This document shows positions 32,891-45,178 of a stretch of 64,000 nt of DNA, piece by piece. The translations under genes were made by a program, and so were the position numbers. This stretch comes from Craterostigma plantagineum (Eukaryota; Streptophyta; Magnoliopsida; Lamiales; Linderniaceae), in contig JAPQWV010001547.1 of assembly GCA_027422505.1 (NCBI GenBank), positions 18,707 to 82,706 of the forward strand. Reading direction: 5' to 3'. The notes under the pieces are model-generated. The model was not told where the DNA came from, did not search any database, and saw only the letters and a list, made by a program, of their open reading frames with translations. The number at the start of each line of letters is the position of its first letter. Positions within the stretch are counted from its first letter, which is position 1.

Positions 32891-35819
32891 TGCTTTTCGG
32901 CTTAAGGCATCGGCTACTACATTTGCCTTGCCTGGGTGGTAGTTGATTACGCAGTCGTAATCCTTAACTTACTCTAACCACCTCCTCTGCCTCATATTCA
33001 GCTCCTTTTGGGTAACACTAGAGGCTCTTGTGGTCGGTGTATATCTCGAACCGCTCTCCATAGAGTAATGCCTCCAGATCTTGAGAGCAAAGACCACTGC
33101 CGCCAACTCTAAGTCGTGCGTCGGATAATTCTTCTCGTACTCCTTCAGTTGACGAGAAGCGTATGCCACTACATTCCCGTTCTGCATTAGCACACATCCT
33201 AACCCGTTCTTCAATGCATCACTATACACGGTGAACCCTCCAGTTCCCGAAGGTATCGTGAGAACTGGGCCGTCGTCAGCCGTTCCTTCAGCTCTTGGAA
33301 GCTTTGTTCACATTCTGCGGTCCATTGAAACTGCGTGTTCTTCCGGGTCAGCCTCGTCAGTGTTGATGCTATCTTCGAGAAATCCTTGATGAACTTCCTG
33401 TAGTAACCCGCCAAACCGAGGAAACTCCGTACTTCCGTTACATTGGTCGGTTTGGGCCAATTGCTAATGGCTTCTATCTTGTTTGGGTCTACAGAAATCC
33501 CTTCTCCTGATACTATATGTCCCAAGAAGGCGACTTGGTCGAGCCAAAATTCGCACTTCTTGAACATGGCATACAGTTGCTTGTCCCGTAAGGTGCTCAG
33601 AACTATTCTCAGGTGTTCTTCGTGCTCCTCTTTCGTCCTTGAGTAGATTAGGATGTTGTCTATGAAGACGATGACAAACCTATCTAGATAGGTTTTGAAC
33701 ACCCGGTTCATTAAGTCCATAAAAGCTGCGGGCGCATTAGTTAGCCCGAATGGCATCACTAGGAACTCGTAATGGCCATAACGGGTACTAAAGGCCGTCT
33801 TCGGAACATCTTCCTTCTGGATCCTCAATTGATGATAGCCCGACCTTAAATCAATCTTGGAGAAAACCGTTGCACCTTGCAGTTGATGGAACAGATCGTC
33901 TATCCTAGGGAGTGGGTACTTGTTCTTGATTGTCAACTTATTCAACTCCCTGTAGTCTATGCATAACCGCATGGATCCATCCTTCTTCTTTACGAATAGC
34001 ACCGGCGCTCCCCAGGGGGAGAAATTCGGATGTATGAAATCGTTCCGCATGAGTTCGTCGAGTTGATCCTTTAACTCCTTCATTTCTGTCGGTGCTAGCC
34101 GATATGGGGTCTTGGATACTGGTGCCGCTCCAGGTACCAGATCTATAGCAAACTCTATTTCCCTGTCGGGTGGTAGTCCCGGAAACTCCTCGAGAAATAC
34201 ATCGGGAAAGTCCTTGACTATCGGCACTTCCTCGAATTTCAGGGAGGCGTTCTCTTCCGATTTGATAGCGAATACAAGATAGGCTTCGCACCCTGATCAG
34301 ATCAGTCGTTGGGCTTTCAACGCTGATATCCTAGAGATCATGGTCCCTTTACTAGTCCCTCCAAACTTAAGGGGTTCATCCCCGTCCGTATTGAGCGTGA
34401 CTATCTTGTGGTGGCAGTCTATGACAGCTCCGTACTTCGATAGCCAATCCATTCCAAGGATCACCTCAAAATCATTCATGGGAATAATTATGAGGTCTAT
34501 GGGCAGTTCCTTATCCCCGATTACTATTTGGCAATCCCTTAGAACGTGGTTAGTTTGGGTGGGATTCCCGTTTGGAACTGTTACCCTAAACTCGCACTCA
34601 GGTCGGTGAGGCGTGACTCCTACCCTCGTGACGTACTTAGTAGATGCGAATGAATGAGTCGGCCCCGAGTCGACTAGGATGCAGGTGGGGGTTTGATAGA
34701 CGAGGAGGGTACCTGTTACCACGGCCGGGTTGTTTTCCGCTTCTTCGGATGTCAGAGTATAGACCCGGGCCGGTACCCTTGATGGTGCTGCTTGATTTCC
34801 AGCTTGGCTTCCGGATCCACCTTCCGGACATGCCCTCAGATAATGGCCCGTTTTGCCACATTTGAAGCAGACGGCGTTCTGGGAGTTGCAGACTCCCGTG
34901 TGCCTCCGTGCACACTTCGGGCATACGGGTAGGTCCAACTGGGGTCTACCCTGATTGGGGTTGAACTGTGGGGGTGGTCGAGGTCGATTCTGGAATCCCT
35001 GCTTCCCTTCCTTGGCAATTAATTGCCGCTTCGGATTGCCCCCGCTCCCTTGCGGCCCTTGTACGAATTTGCGCTTTGCTTCTTGGGCGCGAGAAATCCT
35101 GGCCTCTGCCTGCTCCGCCACAAGTGCTCTCTCAGCCACTTGTGCATACGTGGCCCCTTGTATTCCCGCCATACTTACATCCCGGTACAGCTCGGGCTTC
35201 AACCCTTCCATGAACCGCTCGATCTTGAGCGCGTCCGTGCTAACCATATGAGCAGCAAACCTTGAAAGTTGCTCGAACTTCCTGATGTACTCCGCCACTG
35301 TCATTGCCCCTTGGCGGAGGTTGATGAACTCATTCATCCGCTGGGCTCTGGCAGGGGCGGTGTAGTACTTTCCTCTGAAAATCTCCTTAAACCGATCCCA
35401 GCTCATCGTTAGTGGGTTTTCGATGGCTGAGACGTGTCCCAGTAATGTCCGGCGCTCCCCCTCAGTAGGTAGGCAGCGCACATGACCTTCTCCGCCTCAG
35501 GGGTGCGGCTGTGCTGGAACATGTTCTCCAGCGTCCTCAGCCAATCCTCGGCGGACGTGGGGTCTACAGCATCCTCGAACAGTGGAGGATTAAGCTTTCT
35601 GAACCTCTCCCAGATCATCTCAATTCGTTCAGGCGGGGGAGGTAGGTTGGCTGATTGCCCACCAGCATTTTGCTGCTGGATCAGCTGCTGAATCTGGGCC
35701 GACTGTTGCCGGACCAGTTCCGTTAGTTGCAGGATGGTAGCATCCCGGCTATCAGGAGGGTTATTAGTATCCCTACCCTGATCAGATTCCCTGCTTCCTT
35801 CTCCCCTAAGTCTTACCAT
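32891..35819 (-). pseudogene. E2 gag-protease-RT-RNase H, broken (copy 1)
   Basis: Gag starts at ATG 35819 (MVRLRGEGSRES). Frameshift near 35440. Knuckle CFKCGKTGHYLRAC near 34860. Protease is LVDSGPTHSF, with Pro in place of the usual Ala. A TGA stop after AQRLI lies near 34300. RT runs from [18 protein letters not shown] through [14 protein letters not shown] and MPFGLTNAP to the catalytic box [10 protein letters not shown], where FIDD is expected. A 1-base loss near 33258 separates RT from RNase H. RNase H keeps YSDALK and LELAAVV but loses the TDHKSL segment by frameshift, and a TAA replaces the Leu of RRWLEL near 32970. Confidence 0.88.
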
Positions 35820-35960
35820 TTTCCAAACCTATCCTGACCATTCCTAAGGCCAATAAATCAAGCCATTCAAGAAATTCACATAACATGGTACTTACAAGCA
35901 AGGCCGCTTCCGCGCTTTTGAGTGTGTGTGTATGGACAGTCTGCAGGACCTGTGACCGAA

Positions 35961-35972
35961 GCTCTGATACCA
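35961..35972 (-). promoter_or_regulatory. E2 primer binding site (copy 1)
   Basis: Minus-strand TGGTATCAGAGC, three bases inside the 5' LTR end at 35976; initiator tRNA-Met type. Confidence 0.92.
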
Positions 35973-35975
35973 CTC

Positions 35976-38939
35976 TGTCACGACCCGTCGTCCCGCCCTC
36001 GTATTCCATTCTAATCCTAAGTATCTAATGTTGTTATCGCGCAAAAGCGTAAAAATGCGAATAAAATTTTTCCTTTTAAAAACTACGTGCGGAAGTCTTA
36101 TACACATGTCAAAAGAATGTTCGCAAATCGTTCTACAGTTCATCATAGTCATGTCTATACAGAAGACAAGTGTGGGTGTGTGTGCAGCCAAAAGCTTCCT
36201 ATGCGCCCGGCCTTCACAGGTCGTCATCCATACACACACTCCCACCTCAAAAGCAGCGCTTTAAAAGATCGGCCTCGCATAAAAGTCGGATCACGTACCG
36301 TGATCGTCGGTACCTACAACACGTAACATAAACAATGAGCCACCGAGGCTCAGTAAGCAGAAATTATGCATGTATGCACGTGTCCTAACGAACGACAATC
36401 CACGTCGTCGTTTTCTAACGCTCATACTCTTTTCTCATACTCTTACTTCATACGGGCCCTCGGCATTCAGTCCCACTATGCGTCCTCAGAGATCTCAAGT
36501 GTGGAGGTTCACACACTAGAAGGTCACCTGAAGGAATCTTCCCTTACTCAGTGTGGCCTCCACGCGAGCGCTTCTCACTGGTAGCCAACACCGAAGCCAC
36601 TAACCACGAAGGTCACCCGAAGGAATCTTCCCTCCGGGTAGTGCTTTACACGCTAGAAGGTCACCCGAAGGAATCTTCCCTTACTCAGCGTGTGCCCCGG
36701 GCCGCATCCTCCAGGTTGCATCTCCCGCATACGGGGTATTTCCCCCAGCCTCTTATACAGGCCTTATAGCTTCATTCGCCTTACTGGCTGCATTGGGGAA
36801 GTCGTGACTCTTCATTCGAGTCGACACAGACGCCACTATCGGCGAGTATACATCGCACACAGGCGATCTTACGCACGCTCATACCTCGCGTCTTATACAC
36901 TACGCATGCGTGCAAATGCCCATGCTATGCTCATGTACATATTCTAATCATGCCATCATGCACATAATTTAATTGTATCATACGTACACATTTTATAGAA
37001 AATTTACGAGCACGTAATTCACATAATTGGACGCAGGCAAGTTACGTGTCGTAGTTGAATTTCTACTTACCTGTAGTCCAAGCTCAATTAGCGTATTGCC
37101 TCGTGAATCTCCTAACGTTCGACCTTTTTAAATAAAAAGGGTTAATTTGTTAGTATCCTGCTTTCTTAGCTAATTCATCGAAATAATTTAATTCTGTCTT
37201 ATTACTTATTTGGACTTGTATAAATTTTCTAGACTCCAATTTAATTTATTTGCGTCTTACATTCCTAAGTCCTTACATTTCAAGAGCTAAAGTATGTTAG
37301 ATTTCGATGACTCCAATTCATATAGCTAGGCGAAAGTGATTAGGACTTGGCATCAATCGATCTTTAATTGGTTCAATTCCAATCAAGTTTCGATCCCTAA
37401 GAGATTTCTCACTTATCATCTAAATTCCTTACTCTATAAGCTCGGCGAAAGTCGCTTGATTCTACTAGGTTTCGCCCGATTAATTCATCCAATTGAATTC
37501 CTAAATTGTATGAGTTTCGCCCGAAACTCGTATTCTAACCTCTTTCGATCGGAAGTCCTACTTACCACTTACTTTCGATCGAAACTCGTTTAGATTGAAT
37601 CCTTTATTTCAATTTGATAATCATAATATAATCGCTTCGCTCGAACAATGCGAGTTTCGCCCGAGATTTCGTTTGGTCGAAACTCACTTGCTCTAAATTC
37701 TGATTTTGATTTGAAATCATCACTTGTTAGTTTCGCCCGAAACCATGTGGGTTTCGCCGAGTTTTTCCTTCGATCGAGAGTTCCCCTTTTGATCGATTTA
37801 CGAGTTTCGTTCGTCGATTGCATGTGCATGGGCGAGTTTCGCCGCGTTTCTTCGTTGGCATGGCGTCACTACTTTTGCCCGAAACTATGCATGGTGAAAG
37901 GGTTAATTTGATCCGATTGCATGGGCTTGGGGTTGAGTTTCGCCGAGATCTATATCGGTCGAGACTCCCCTTTCATTAGTTAATTTCGATCGATTTATAG
38001 ATTGGACATGAGTTTCGATCGATACTCATGTGTTAAAATGAGTTTCGGTCGAAACTCATATCTTATTGAGTTTACTATTCAGAACTAATTTGAATCAAAT
38101 TGAATTCATGTTTCTCACGTCGCTCGAAACATAAAAATCAATTTCCTAATTTCGATCGAAACTCAACTGTTCATTTGGTCGAAACTGCTTTCTTTCCAAA
38201 TTTTCCAGTCGACAGTTCTGCATTTCATCCCTTCTTGTTACCCAAATCGTGTGATTCCCTCTTACAGCAGAATATCTAAGTTCTAAGTTGTATATAAACC
38301 ATCCTAGAACTGATTTTACTGAAATCGGGACTTTAACGCTAGTTTATATCTCGCATTTAAGGTTTCGGTGTTCTTCTTCAACTACTTTGCTTTTAATACC
38401 ATTAATACCTTCAACTACACCTAAGATACGAAATTAAAAGCTTGAGGAGGGTATTCACTTACAAATCTCGAAATCCTTAGCTAGTTGAGGTGCTCTTTGT
38501 TCGATTTTTGTTTCGGCTCCTTTTTCCTTCTTGCTTTTCGCACTTTTTCTTAGGTGGTTTTGTGAGGTTTAATTATTAGTAGATATTTGTCTTGGCTTTT
38601 GAGGGTTAGGACATGGGCTTTTCCAAATTTTAGGGAAATTGGTCCCTCCATGTGGGCCTTTCCACAATTGGACCTAAATATTGATTTCTAGTCCAATATT
38701 AATTAAATCCTAGTCCAATCTATCATTTGCCATTTCCGAAAATTTGCCCTTCCAATTTAGGGTTCATAATGGTCCCAAAGTCCTTCGAACTTAATTGCAC
38801 ATAATTCGCGTAGCATTCACGAGCATAAAATTCATAACTATCGCGTACGCATATATCATATACGAAATTAACGTAAAATCACATAAGTCATACACGAAAT
38901 TTATTAGCCGACCTAATTTGCGGGGACCGGGGTCCTACA
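35976..38939 (-). mobile_element. E2 5' LTR (copy 1)
   Basis: 2964 bp, TGTCACGACC at the inner end to ...GGGTCCTACA at the outer end. It differs from the 3' LTR by scattered substitutions and by about 30 extra bases near 36940-36970 (an ATTCTAATCATGCCATCATG block). The transcription start should lie in this LTR on the minus strand; I cannot place it from the sequence. Confidence 0.92.
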
Positions 38940-39388
38940 CACTTCGGACCATTCACCTCTGTATTTGGGAGAGGTGGGGCGATAAGGCCACATGGTGTGA
39001 GTTTTTGATTCGAAAACTTTCTTATTAAGGTGGTGGACTTCTTGGGCCACGATCAGCGTATCTGGGGCATTCCCATGGTGGGTTTTCCTATGTTTGTGCT
39101 GGTCCAGAGGCTGAAGTTACTTAAGCCTATCTTCATGCAGATGCGGCGCAACAAAGGGGATCTTGCTGCTAATGTTGCGGAGCGCTACGCTTCTTCGGCC
39201 TTGCGCGGAATTGCACCACGAGATATCCATTGCAGGGGTTGTTCCACGATCTCGAACGGCATTGTCGCTTTTTGTATGCTAGGGCCGTTGAGATTAACAC
39301 ACAGTGCTGTCCCAACGAGAAAAGCTTGCTTGGCTCAAGGATGGCGATCAATGTTCCTCTTATTTCTTCAGGAGAGTTTTTTTTTGGG
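38940..39388 (+). pseudogene. LINE ORF2, endonuclease end, linker and start of RT region (unit 2)
   Basis: Continuation of 27625-28378 beyond E2. It begins TSDHSPLYLGEVG (the conserved SDH catalytic motif), then after frameshifts FLGHDQRIWGIPMVGFPM, LVQRLKLLKPIF, MRRNKGDLAANV and [13 protein letters not shown]. This is the pre-RT region of plant L1 ORF2, typically [A/W]WLK.GD.N..FF. It ends in a T-run and GGGAAT, which is the tail of another LINE, and is then cut by the tandem-duplication joint. No RT catalytic core is present. Confidence 0.78.
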
Positions 39389-39393
39389 AATCC
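39381..39393. other. Tandem-duplication breakpoint joint
   Basis: TTTTTGGGAAT from the LINE tail is fused to AATCCAAAACGC of the E1 integrase, sharing AAT. The unrearranged partners are at 63166-63176 (GGGAATTTTCAC) and 15221-15236 (TCGGAAATCCAAAACG). Confidence 0.88.
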
Positions 39394-42300
39394 AAAACGC
39401 ATGCTCGCAACATATCTTCGAGCGTCTGAATTGTTCTCTCCGATTGCCCGTCCGTCTGCGGGTGATAAGCCGTGCTGAAGGACAATTTAGTTCCCATGGC
39501 TTTCTGTAAACTCAACCAGAATTGAGACAGAAATCTCGAATCCCGATCCGAGACAACCGAAATTGGAATCCCATGGAGTCTTACAATTTCTTGTATATAC
39601 AGTTCGGCGTACTTCTCCATGGAGTATGTTTGATTAATTGGCAGGAAATGAGCCGATTTCGTCAATCTGTCCACGATCACCCAGATTGCATCGTGGCCCT
39701 TCATCGTCTTCGGTAATCCTACAACGAAATCCATCGTGATGTGGTCCCACTTCCACTCAGGAATCATCAAGGGCTGCAACGTTCCCGCCGGTCTTTGATG
39801 TTCTGCCTTAATTTGCTGGCACGTCAAGCATCTTTGTACAAAAGCGGTCACGTCTTTCTTCATTCCCGGCCACCAGAAATTTCTTCGCAAGTCTCGATAC
39901 ATCTTTGTTGCACCGGGATGTATCGAATAGATTGTCTTATGCGCCTCCGTCATTATGCTTCGTCGGATTTCTTCATCGGGTGGCACATATAAACGACCCC
40001 GGAACCGTAAGCTTCCCTCGTCTCGAAATTCAACCTCCGATTGAATACCTTCGTCATGTTCCGCTCGGATCTTCAGATATAATTCGTCATCTTTTTGTGT
40101 CTTGAGAATTCGGTCCAACAACGTCGGCTTCAAGGTTAACGCTGCCAGTCTCGTTTCGATCTCCCCGAAATTGATCACTTCAACTTCGAGTTGGCACAAT
40201 TCCGCATCACCGATTTACGGCTCAGAGCATCTGCGACTACGTTTGCCTTCCCTGGGTGATAGTTAATCACGCAGTCGTAATCTTTCACCAACTCGAGCCA
40301 TCGCCTTTGCCTCATGTTTAACTCCTTCTGCGTGAAGAAGTACTTTAGGCTTTTATGATCGGTAAAGATTTCGCATCGTTCCCCGTATAAATAATGTCGC
40401 CAGATTTTTAGGGCAAACACCACGACTGCGAGTTCCAGATCATGCGTGGGGTAGTTCTTCTCGTACGGTTTCAGTTGTCGGGAGGCATATGCGATTACCT
40501 TCCCGTTCTGCATCAACACGCACCCCAAACCATTCTTAGAGGCATCACTGTACACCGAAAAGCCTTCGGTACCGGAGGGAATCGTAAGAATAGGAGCCGT
40601 CGTTAATCGCTTCTTCAACTCCTGGAAGCTTTGCTCACAAGCTTCCGTCCACTTGAATGGGACGTTCTTCTTCGTCAGGTTCGTGAGTGTCGAGGCAATG
40701 CTGGAAAAATCCTTGATGAACTTTCGATAGTATCCAGCAAGCCCGAGAAAGCTCCTGATTTCCGTGGAAGTGGTTGGTCGTGGCCAGTTATTTATTGCTT
40801 CTATCTTGCTGGGATCCACTGAAAGTCCGTTTCTGGAACTGATGTGCCCCAAGAAAACCACTTGTTCCAACCAGAATTCGCACTTTTTGAACTTGGCGAA
40901 TAGCTGCTTTTCTCGAAGAATTCGAAGGACCGTCCTCAGATGTTTCTCGTCTTCTCTCGTCTTTGAGTAAATAAGGATATCGTCAATAAAGACGATTACG
41001 AATTGGTCCAGAAATTCTTTGAAGACCCGATTCATCAAATCCATAAAGGCTGCCGGAGCATTCGTTAGCCCGAAAGGCATGACCAAGAATTCATAATGGC
41101 CATACCTCGTGTTGAACGCCGTTTTAGGGATATCAGCCTCACGAATCTTTAACTGATGATAGCCAGAACGCAAATCAATCTTTGAGAATACCGTAGCCCC
41201 TTTTATCTGATCGAATAAATCATCGATCCTCGGTAATGGGTATTTGTTCTTTATCGCATAATCGATACAAAGTCGCATTGATCCGTCTTTCTTCCGCACG
41301 AACAATACTGGGGCTCCCTCCCCATGGTGAGAAGCTAGGTTGAATGAAGCCCTTCTGTAATAGTTCATCAAGTTGCTCCTTAAGCTCTCGTAATTCGTTC
41401 GGTGCTAGTCGATACGGAGCTTTAGAGATCGGGGCAGCTCCAGGCATGAGATTGATAGAGAATTCTATTTCCCGATCCGGGGCTAGTCCCGGAAGGTCAT
41501 CGGGGAATACGTCGGGATATTCATTTACGATAGGGATATCTTCAAGCTTCGGCTGAGATGATTCTTCGGCTTTCACCGCAAAAACGAAGAAAGCTTCGCA
41601 GCCCGAATTTACGAGTCGCTGAGCCTTCAGAGCAGATATCCGAGGAATTGGATTACCATTTGCATTTCTCGAAAATTCAAATTCCTCTTCGTCGGGCAAG
41701 CAGAATTTGACTACTTTCTTCGAGCAGTCGATCATAGCTCCATATCTGGAAAGCCAATCCATCCCGAAAATGACATCGTAATCATTCATCGGGATTACGA
41801 TCAGATCTACATACAAATCTCTTCCCTCAATTCTAACAGGACAATCTTCTACAACTAGATTAGTCCATGTCGGATCTCCGTGAGGTAGAGACACCACGAA
41901 ATTGCACATAGAACGAGTGGGATGAATTCCCGCTCTAGCCACGAAATTAACCGACACAAATGAGTGTGTGGCCCCAGAGTCAAATAAAATTGTTGATGGT
42001 ATATGAAAGATATTCAGTATACCCGTGACCACATTCGGATTGGCCTCCGCCTCCTCGTTCGTCAATGTGAAGACACGAGCTGGCACCGGCGGTAAGGCCT
42101 CCACCTCCTCGTTCGTAAGTGTGAAAACACGAGCTGGCACCGGTGGTGGTCGGACTGAATTCTGTGGCTGGTTTTGTGGCGGGTGCGGGAGCAGCTGCTG
42201 AGTTCCGGGACAATCTCGAGCGTAATGTCCGGGCTGCCCGCACTGGTAGCAATGCACCGGTCGTTGTCCGAAACAGACTCCGACATGATTCCTTCCACAC

Positions 42301-43199
42301 TGTGGGCATCGTGGTGCTGGATTTGGTGGCCTCGTATTCGCTCCCTGGTTGAACGTCGGACGCCAGTTCTGTTGGTTGGGTCGGTTGCCCCTGTTGTTTG
42401 GACCGCTTCCAAAGAATGGCCGTTTGGAACTCCCGTCTCCTTGTGAAGCTTCCCTCTTCCGACTAGACTCCTGGGCCTTCCTCACAACTCCCTCCGCCTG
42501 CTCCGCAATCAATGCCCGTTCCGTCGCATGTCGAAACTCTAACTGGCGCACTCCCGCCACGCTTAGATCCCGATAAAACTCGGGTTTCAGCCCCCGAAGA
42601 AAACGCATCACCTTCAGAGCATTGGTGGCTACGAGGTGAGGTGCAAAGCGAGATAACTCCTCGAATTTGCGGATGTATTCGGGCACCGACATGCTCCCCT
42701 GCTTCAGGTTCATGAACTCATACATTCTCTGCTCCTGGTCGTGAGCAGAGAAGTACTTGTCGTAGAAGAGCTCCCTGAAGCGTTCCCAAGTCATAGTGCC
42801 TGGGTCCTCCAACACCTTGACGGTGATCCACCAGAATCGCGCATTTCCCCGAAGTAGGGAAATGGCACACAACGTCTTCTCCTCGTTTGGTACACGACTG
42901 TATATGAAGAGGTCTTCAATAGTGCCGATCCAGTCCTCGGCTTCCGCGGGGTTAGCGACCTCGGAAAAGGTAGGAGGATTAAGTTTGCGGAACCGTTCCC
43001 CGATAATCTCCACACGGTCGGGCTGTGGAGATGGACGGTGCTCAGATGAGCTCCGGTGGTTGATCAGATCATGTATTTGATTCGATTGTTGCTGAATAAG
43101 TTCAGTCAATCGATGGATGGTAGAGCGGTCATCCTCTGGTGAAGATTCAGACCCCGCCCTACGACTCGACTCGCCCACTTCTCTACGTGTTCTCACCAT
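39389..43199 (-). pseudogene. E1 gag-pol (right copy), gag-protease frame open, pol truncated
   Basis: From ATG 43199 the gag-protease frame stays open to 41220: gag core, CCHC knuckle (residues about 316-330), the PPVPARVFTLTNEE direct repeat, protease LFDSGATHSF (about residue 405), and the protease-RT spacer. This copy keeps GGGG at about 42950, where the left copy has GGG and is frameshifted. The shared frameshift at about 41326 (near SPWGG), the missing residues after LCIDY and the pre-integrase frameshift (about 40210) remain. RT FIDD is intact; RNase H has LELAVV instead of LELAAV. Integrase stops after RACVLD at the duplication joint, so the C-terminal domain and the 3' LTR are absent. 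Confidence 0.88.
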
Positions 43200-43341
43200 T
43201 TTCAACCTACTTCTACAATAAATCAATAGACACAAAAATCAATCAAATCAAATCACATAAAACGTAAAACTTACAGGCGCGGCTGGTTCTCCCAGCTTTT
43301 GAGCGCAGTACATGGACAGTCTACAGAACCTATAACCTAAC

Positions 43342-43353
43342 GCTCTGATACCA
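43342..43353 (-). promoter_or_regulatory. E1 primer binding site (right copy)
   Basis: Minus-strand TGGTATCAGAGC, two bases from the LTR at 43356. Confidence 0.9.
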
Positions 43354-43355
43354 TC

Positions 43356-45178
43356 TGTAACGACCCGACTTCCTAGATACGTATTTTGGCGGATTTTCGC
43401 AGCGTAAGCAGCGGAGAGCCCATTTAATTAAAACTTTTAAAACATAATAGTATAAATACGTTCAATGTCTAAATCCATAAGTCCAAACACAAACACATTT
43501 TTATTTATTGACTCGAAGCCCAAGAAGTACACGCCCAAATTTAAAAACACAAAACATAAACTCGTTCCACAGGTCGCGTCCCATGTACTGCGCCGCCCTC
43601 AAAAGTCCGTGGAGTCACCGCCATCAGCCGCCTTACCTACAGACGTAAACCCTGAGCTTTTGCCCAGTAGATGAAAATATGCATGAATGCAAATGCTCTC
43701 ACATCCCAAACCCGGCACCTCACAAATGCACACTCGACATCTCATACGCTAGTTCCTATTTCAACTCTCAACTCATAAATGGGGCCTAGGCTAGACTCGG
43801 AATCCACGCATAAAATGTCATATAATGTCATGATAGTACGGCCCCATCTCGGTCTCAACCGTAACTATAACCATGACAAGTGGTAACGGCCCCATCTAGG
43901 TCTCAACCGCACCTTATTGACAAGCGGCCCCATCTCGGTCTCAACCGCAAGCGCTTCAGCGAATCGTATCCTGACAACTAACATCGATCACTTTGCCCCA
44001 CTCATCTACACTACCGTGACCCCACACGATTATAACTCCTCTCGTACCACGTTTATGCAAATGACATGCAAATAAAATGCAACATATCACCACGCAACAT
44101 ATAAAATGTAATGTATCGGCCCGAGGTATTAGCTCGGCCCGATCTCGAAAATCCTCATACACCAAATAATTCGGGCCCGAAGCCCGCGTTCCAATTTTTA
44201 TCGGCCCAAAATCTTAACCACCAAAAGTCTCCCCGGAATTTCACTAAGAGTTACCAAAATTTAATCATTTTCACTTTAAGACCCTAATTTCACAATTGGT
44301 CCATATTTTAATATATTTTCAAATTCTAACGTCCAATCTCAAAATATCACTTAAGTTCCCAATTTAAAAATATATTTCTGAATTTTACATTTCAAAACCC
44401 CAAAATTTCATAATTTACTTTTTAGGACCCGAAAGTTTTCCTAAGCTTCAGATCTACCCGAATCTTTAAAAATTTCAAATCTGCCCCAAAATCTTTATAT
44501 TTCTTTAAAAATCTACCTTGTTCGGAACTTTACAACACAGACTCCCTGAATTTTGTAAAATTTCGATTAAGTCCTAAAATTTTAAAAATAACTATTTTAT
44601 ACGGCTGTTTTGCGACAGTTTGGGATTCTCAATGATCACAAAGTAAACGATGTCCGATGGACTTGAAATTTAACCACAGATAAAGAACTTACATAACATG
44701 ATTCTGTGCAAAGGGATTTCTAGTCCGAGGTCTAGATTGTGAGAAATGAATTTTTGAACCTCTTGGCCGAAATGGATAAATAAAACCCTAGAAAACACTA
44801 ATCCTCTCCAAGTTTTGTTCTATCCTCTTAACCACAATTCCTCTAACTCTATTCTTATGTTTCATAAACCTAAACTTCATAAAGATTAAGGTATTAAGCT
44901 GGCCGAATTTTAGCATGTAAGCATCATCACGAAAATCATACAAGAAATTCACGTTTAGCACATAAACACGTATAAATTCGAAAGAGATCATGCAATCACG
45001 TAAAATTCACGTATTTAAACTTGTTTACGTGCGTAGGTGATCTTCACCTACCTTAATCCGTAGAGAGCTACGTAACGGGTTGTGTCGTATGATCCCGACC
45101 CGAGAGCTTCGATCCCGAGCTTCCGGAGATTTTTCTCCTCCTCCTCCTTTCCTTTCTTTCTTTCTTCTTCTTCTTTTT
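43356..45178 (-). mobile_element. E1 5' LTR (right copy), truncated by LINE insertion and deletion
   Basis: Matches 19192 to about 21018 of the left copy. It ends in the pyrimidine/T tract, where a LINE tail has inserted. The outer LTR part, the inverted terminus, the copia-like gag fragment and the first part of LTR-C (equivalent to 21020-22088) are missing here. The GTAGGTGA hairpin is present near 45034. Confidence 0.82.

Larger units (their letters stand above)
28379..38939 (-). mobile_element. E2, complete Ty3/gypsy chromovirus-type LTR retrotransposon (copy 1)
   Basis: 10,561 bp: 3' LTR 28379-31325, PPT, pol and gag on the minus strand (31361-35819), PBS 35961-35972, and 5' LTR 35976-38939. 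TG...CA termini and a 5-bp target duplication are intact. No envelope-like frame lies between integrase and the LTR. Coding capacity is damaged by stops, frameshifts and a catalytic RT substitution, so it is non-autonomous. The two LTRs differ at scattered sites (for example CACAGCGGAAGCC against CATTGGGGAAGTC), so this is not a very recent insertion. Inserted in a LINE ORF2 remnant. Confidence 0.95.

Noticed and set aside
28379..38939. Possible endogenous retrovirus or pararetrovirus with an envelope or movement gene
   Set aside because: Gag-pol order, tRNA-Met PBS and LTRs fit a Ty3 retrotransposon; no extra frame lies between integrase and the 3' LTR beyond about 35 bases.
39169..39402. 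Minus-strand open frame opposite the LINE ORF2 linker
   Set aside because: Shadow of the plus-strand LINE coding remnant, which has recognisable WLK.GD and linker motifs.
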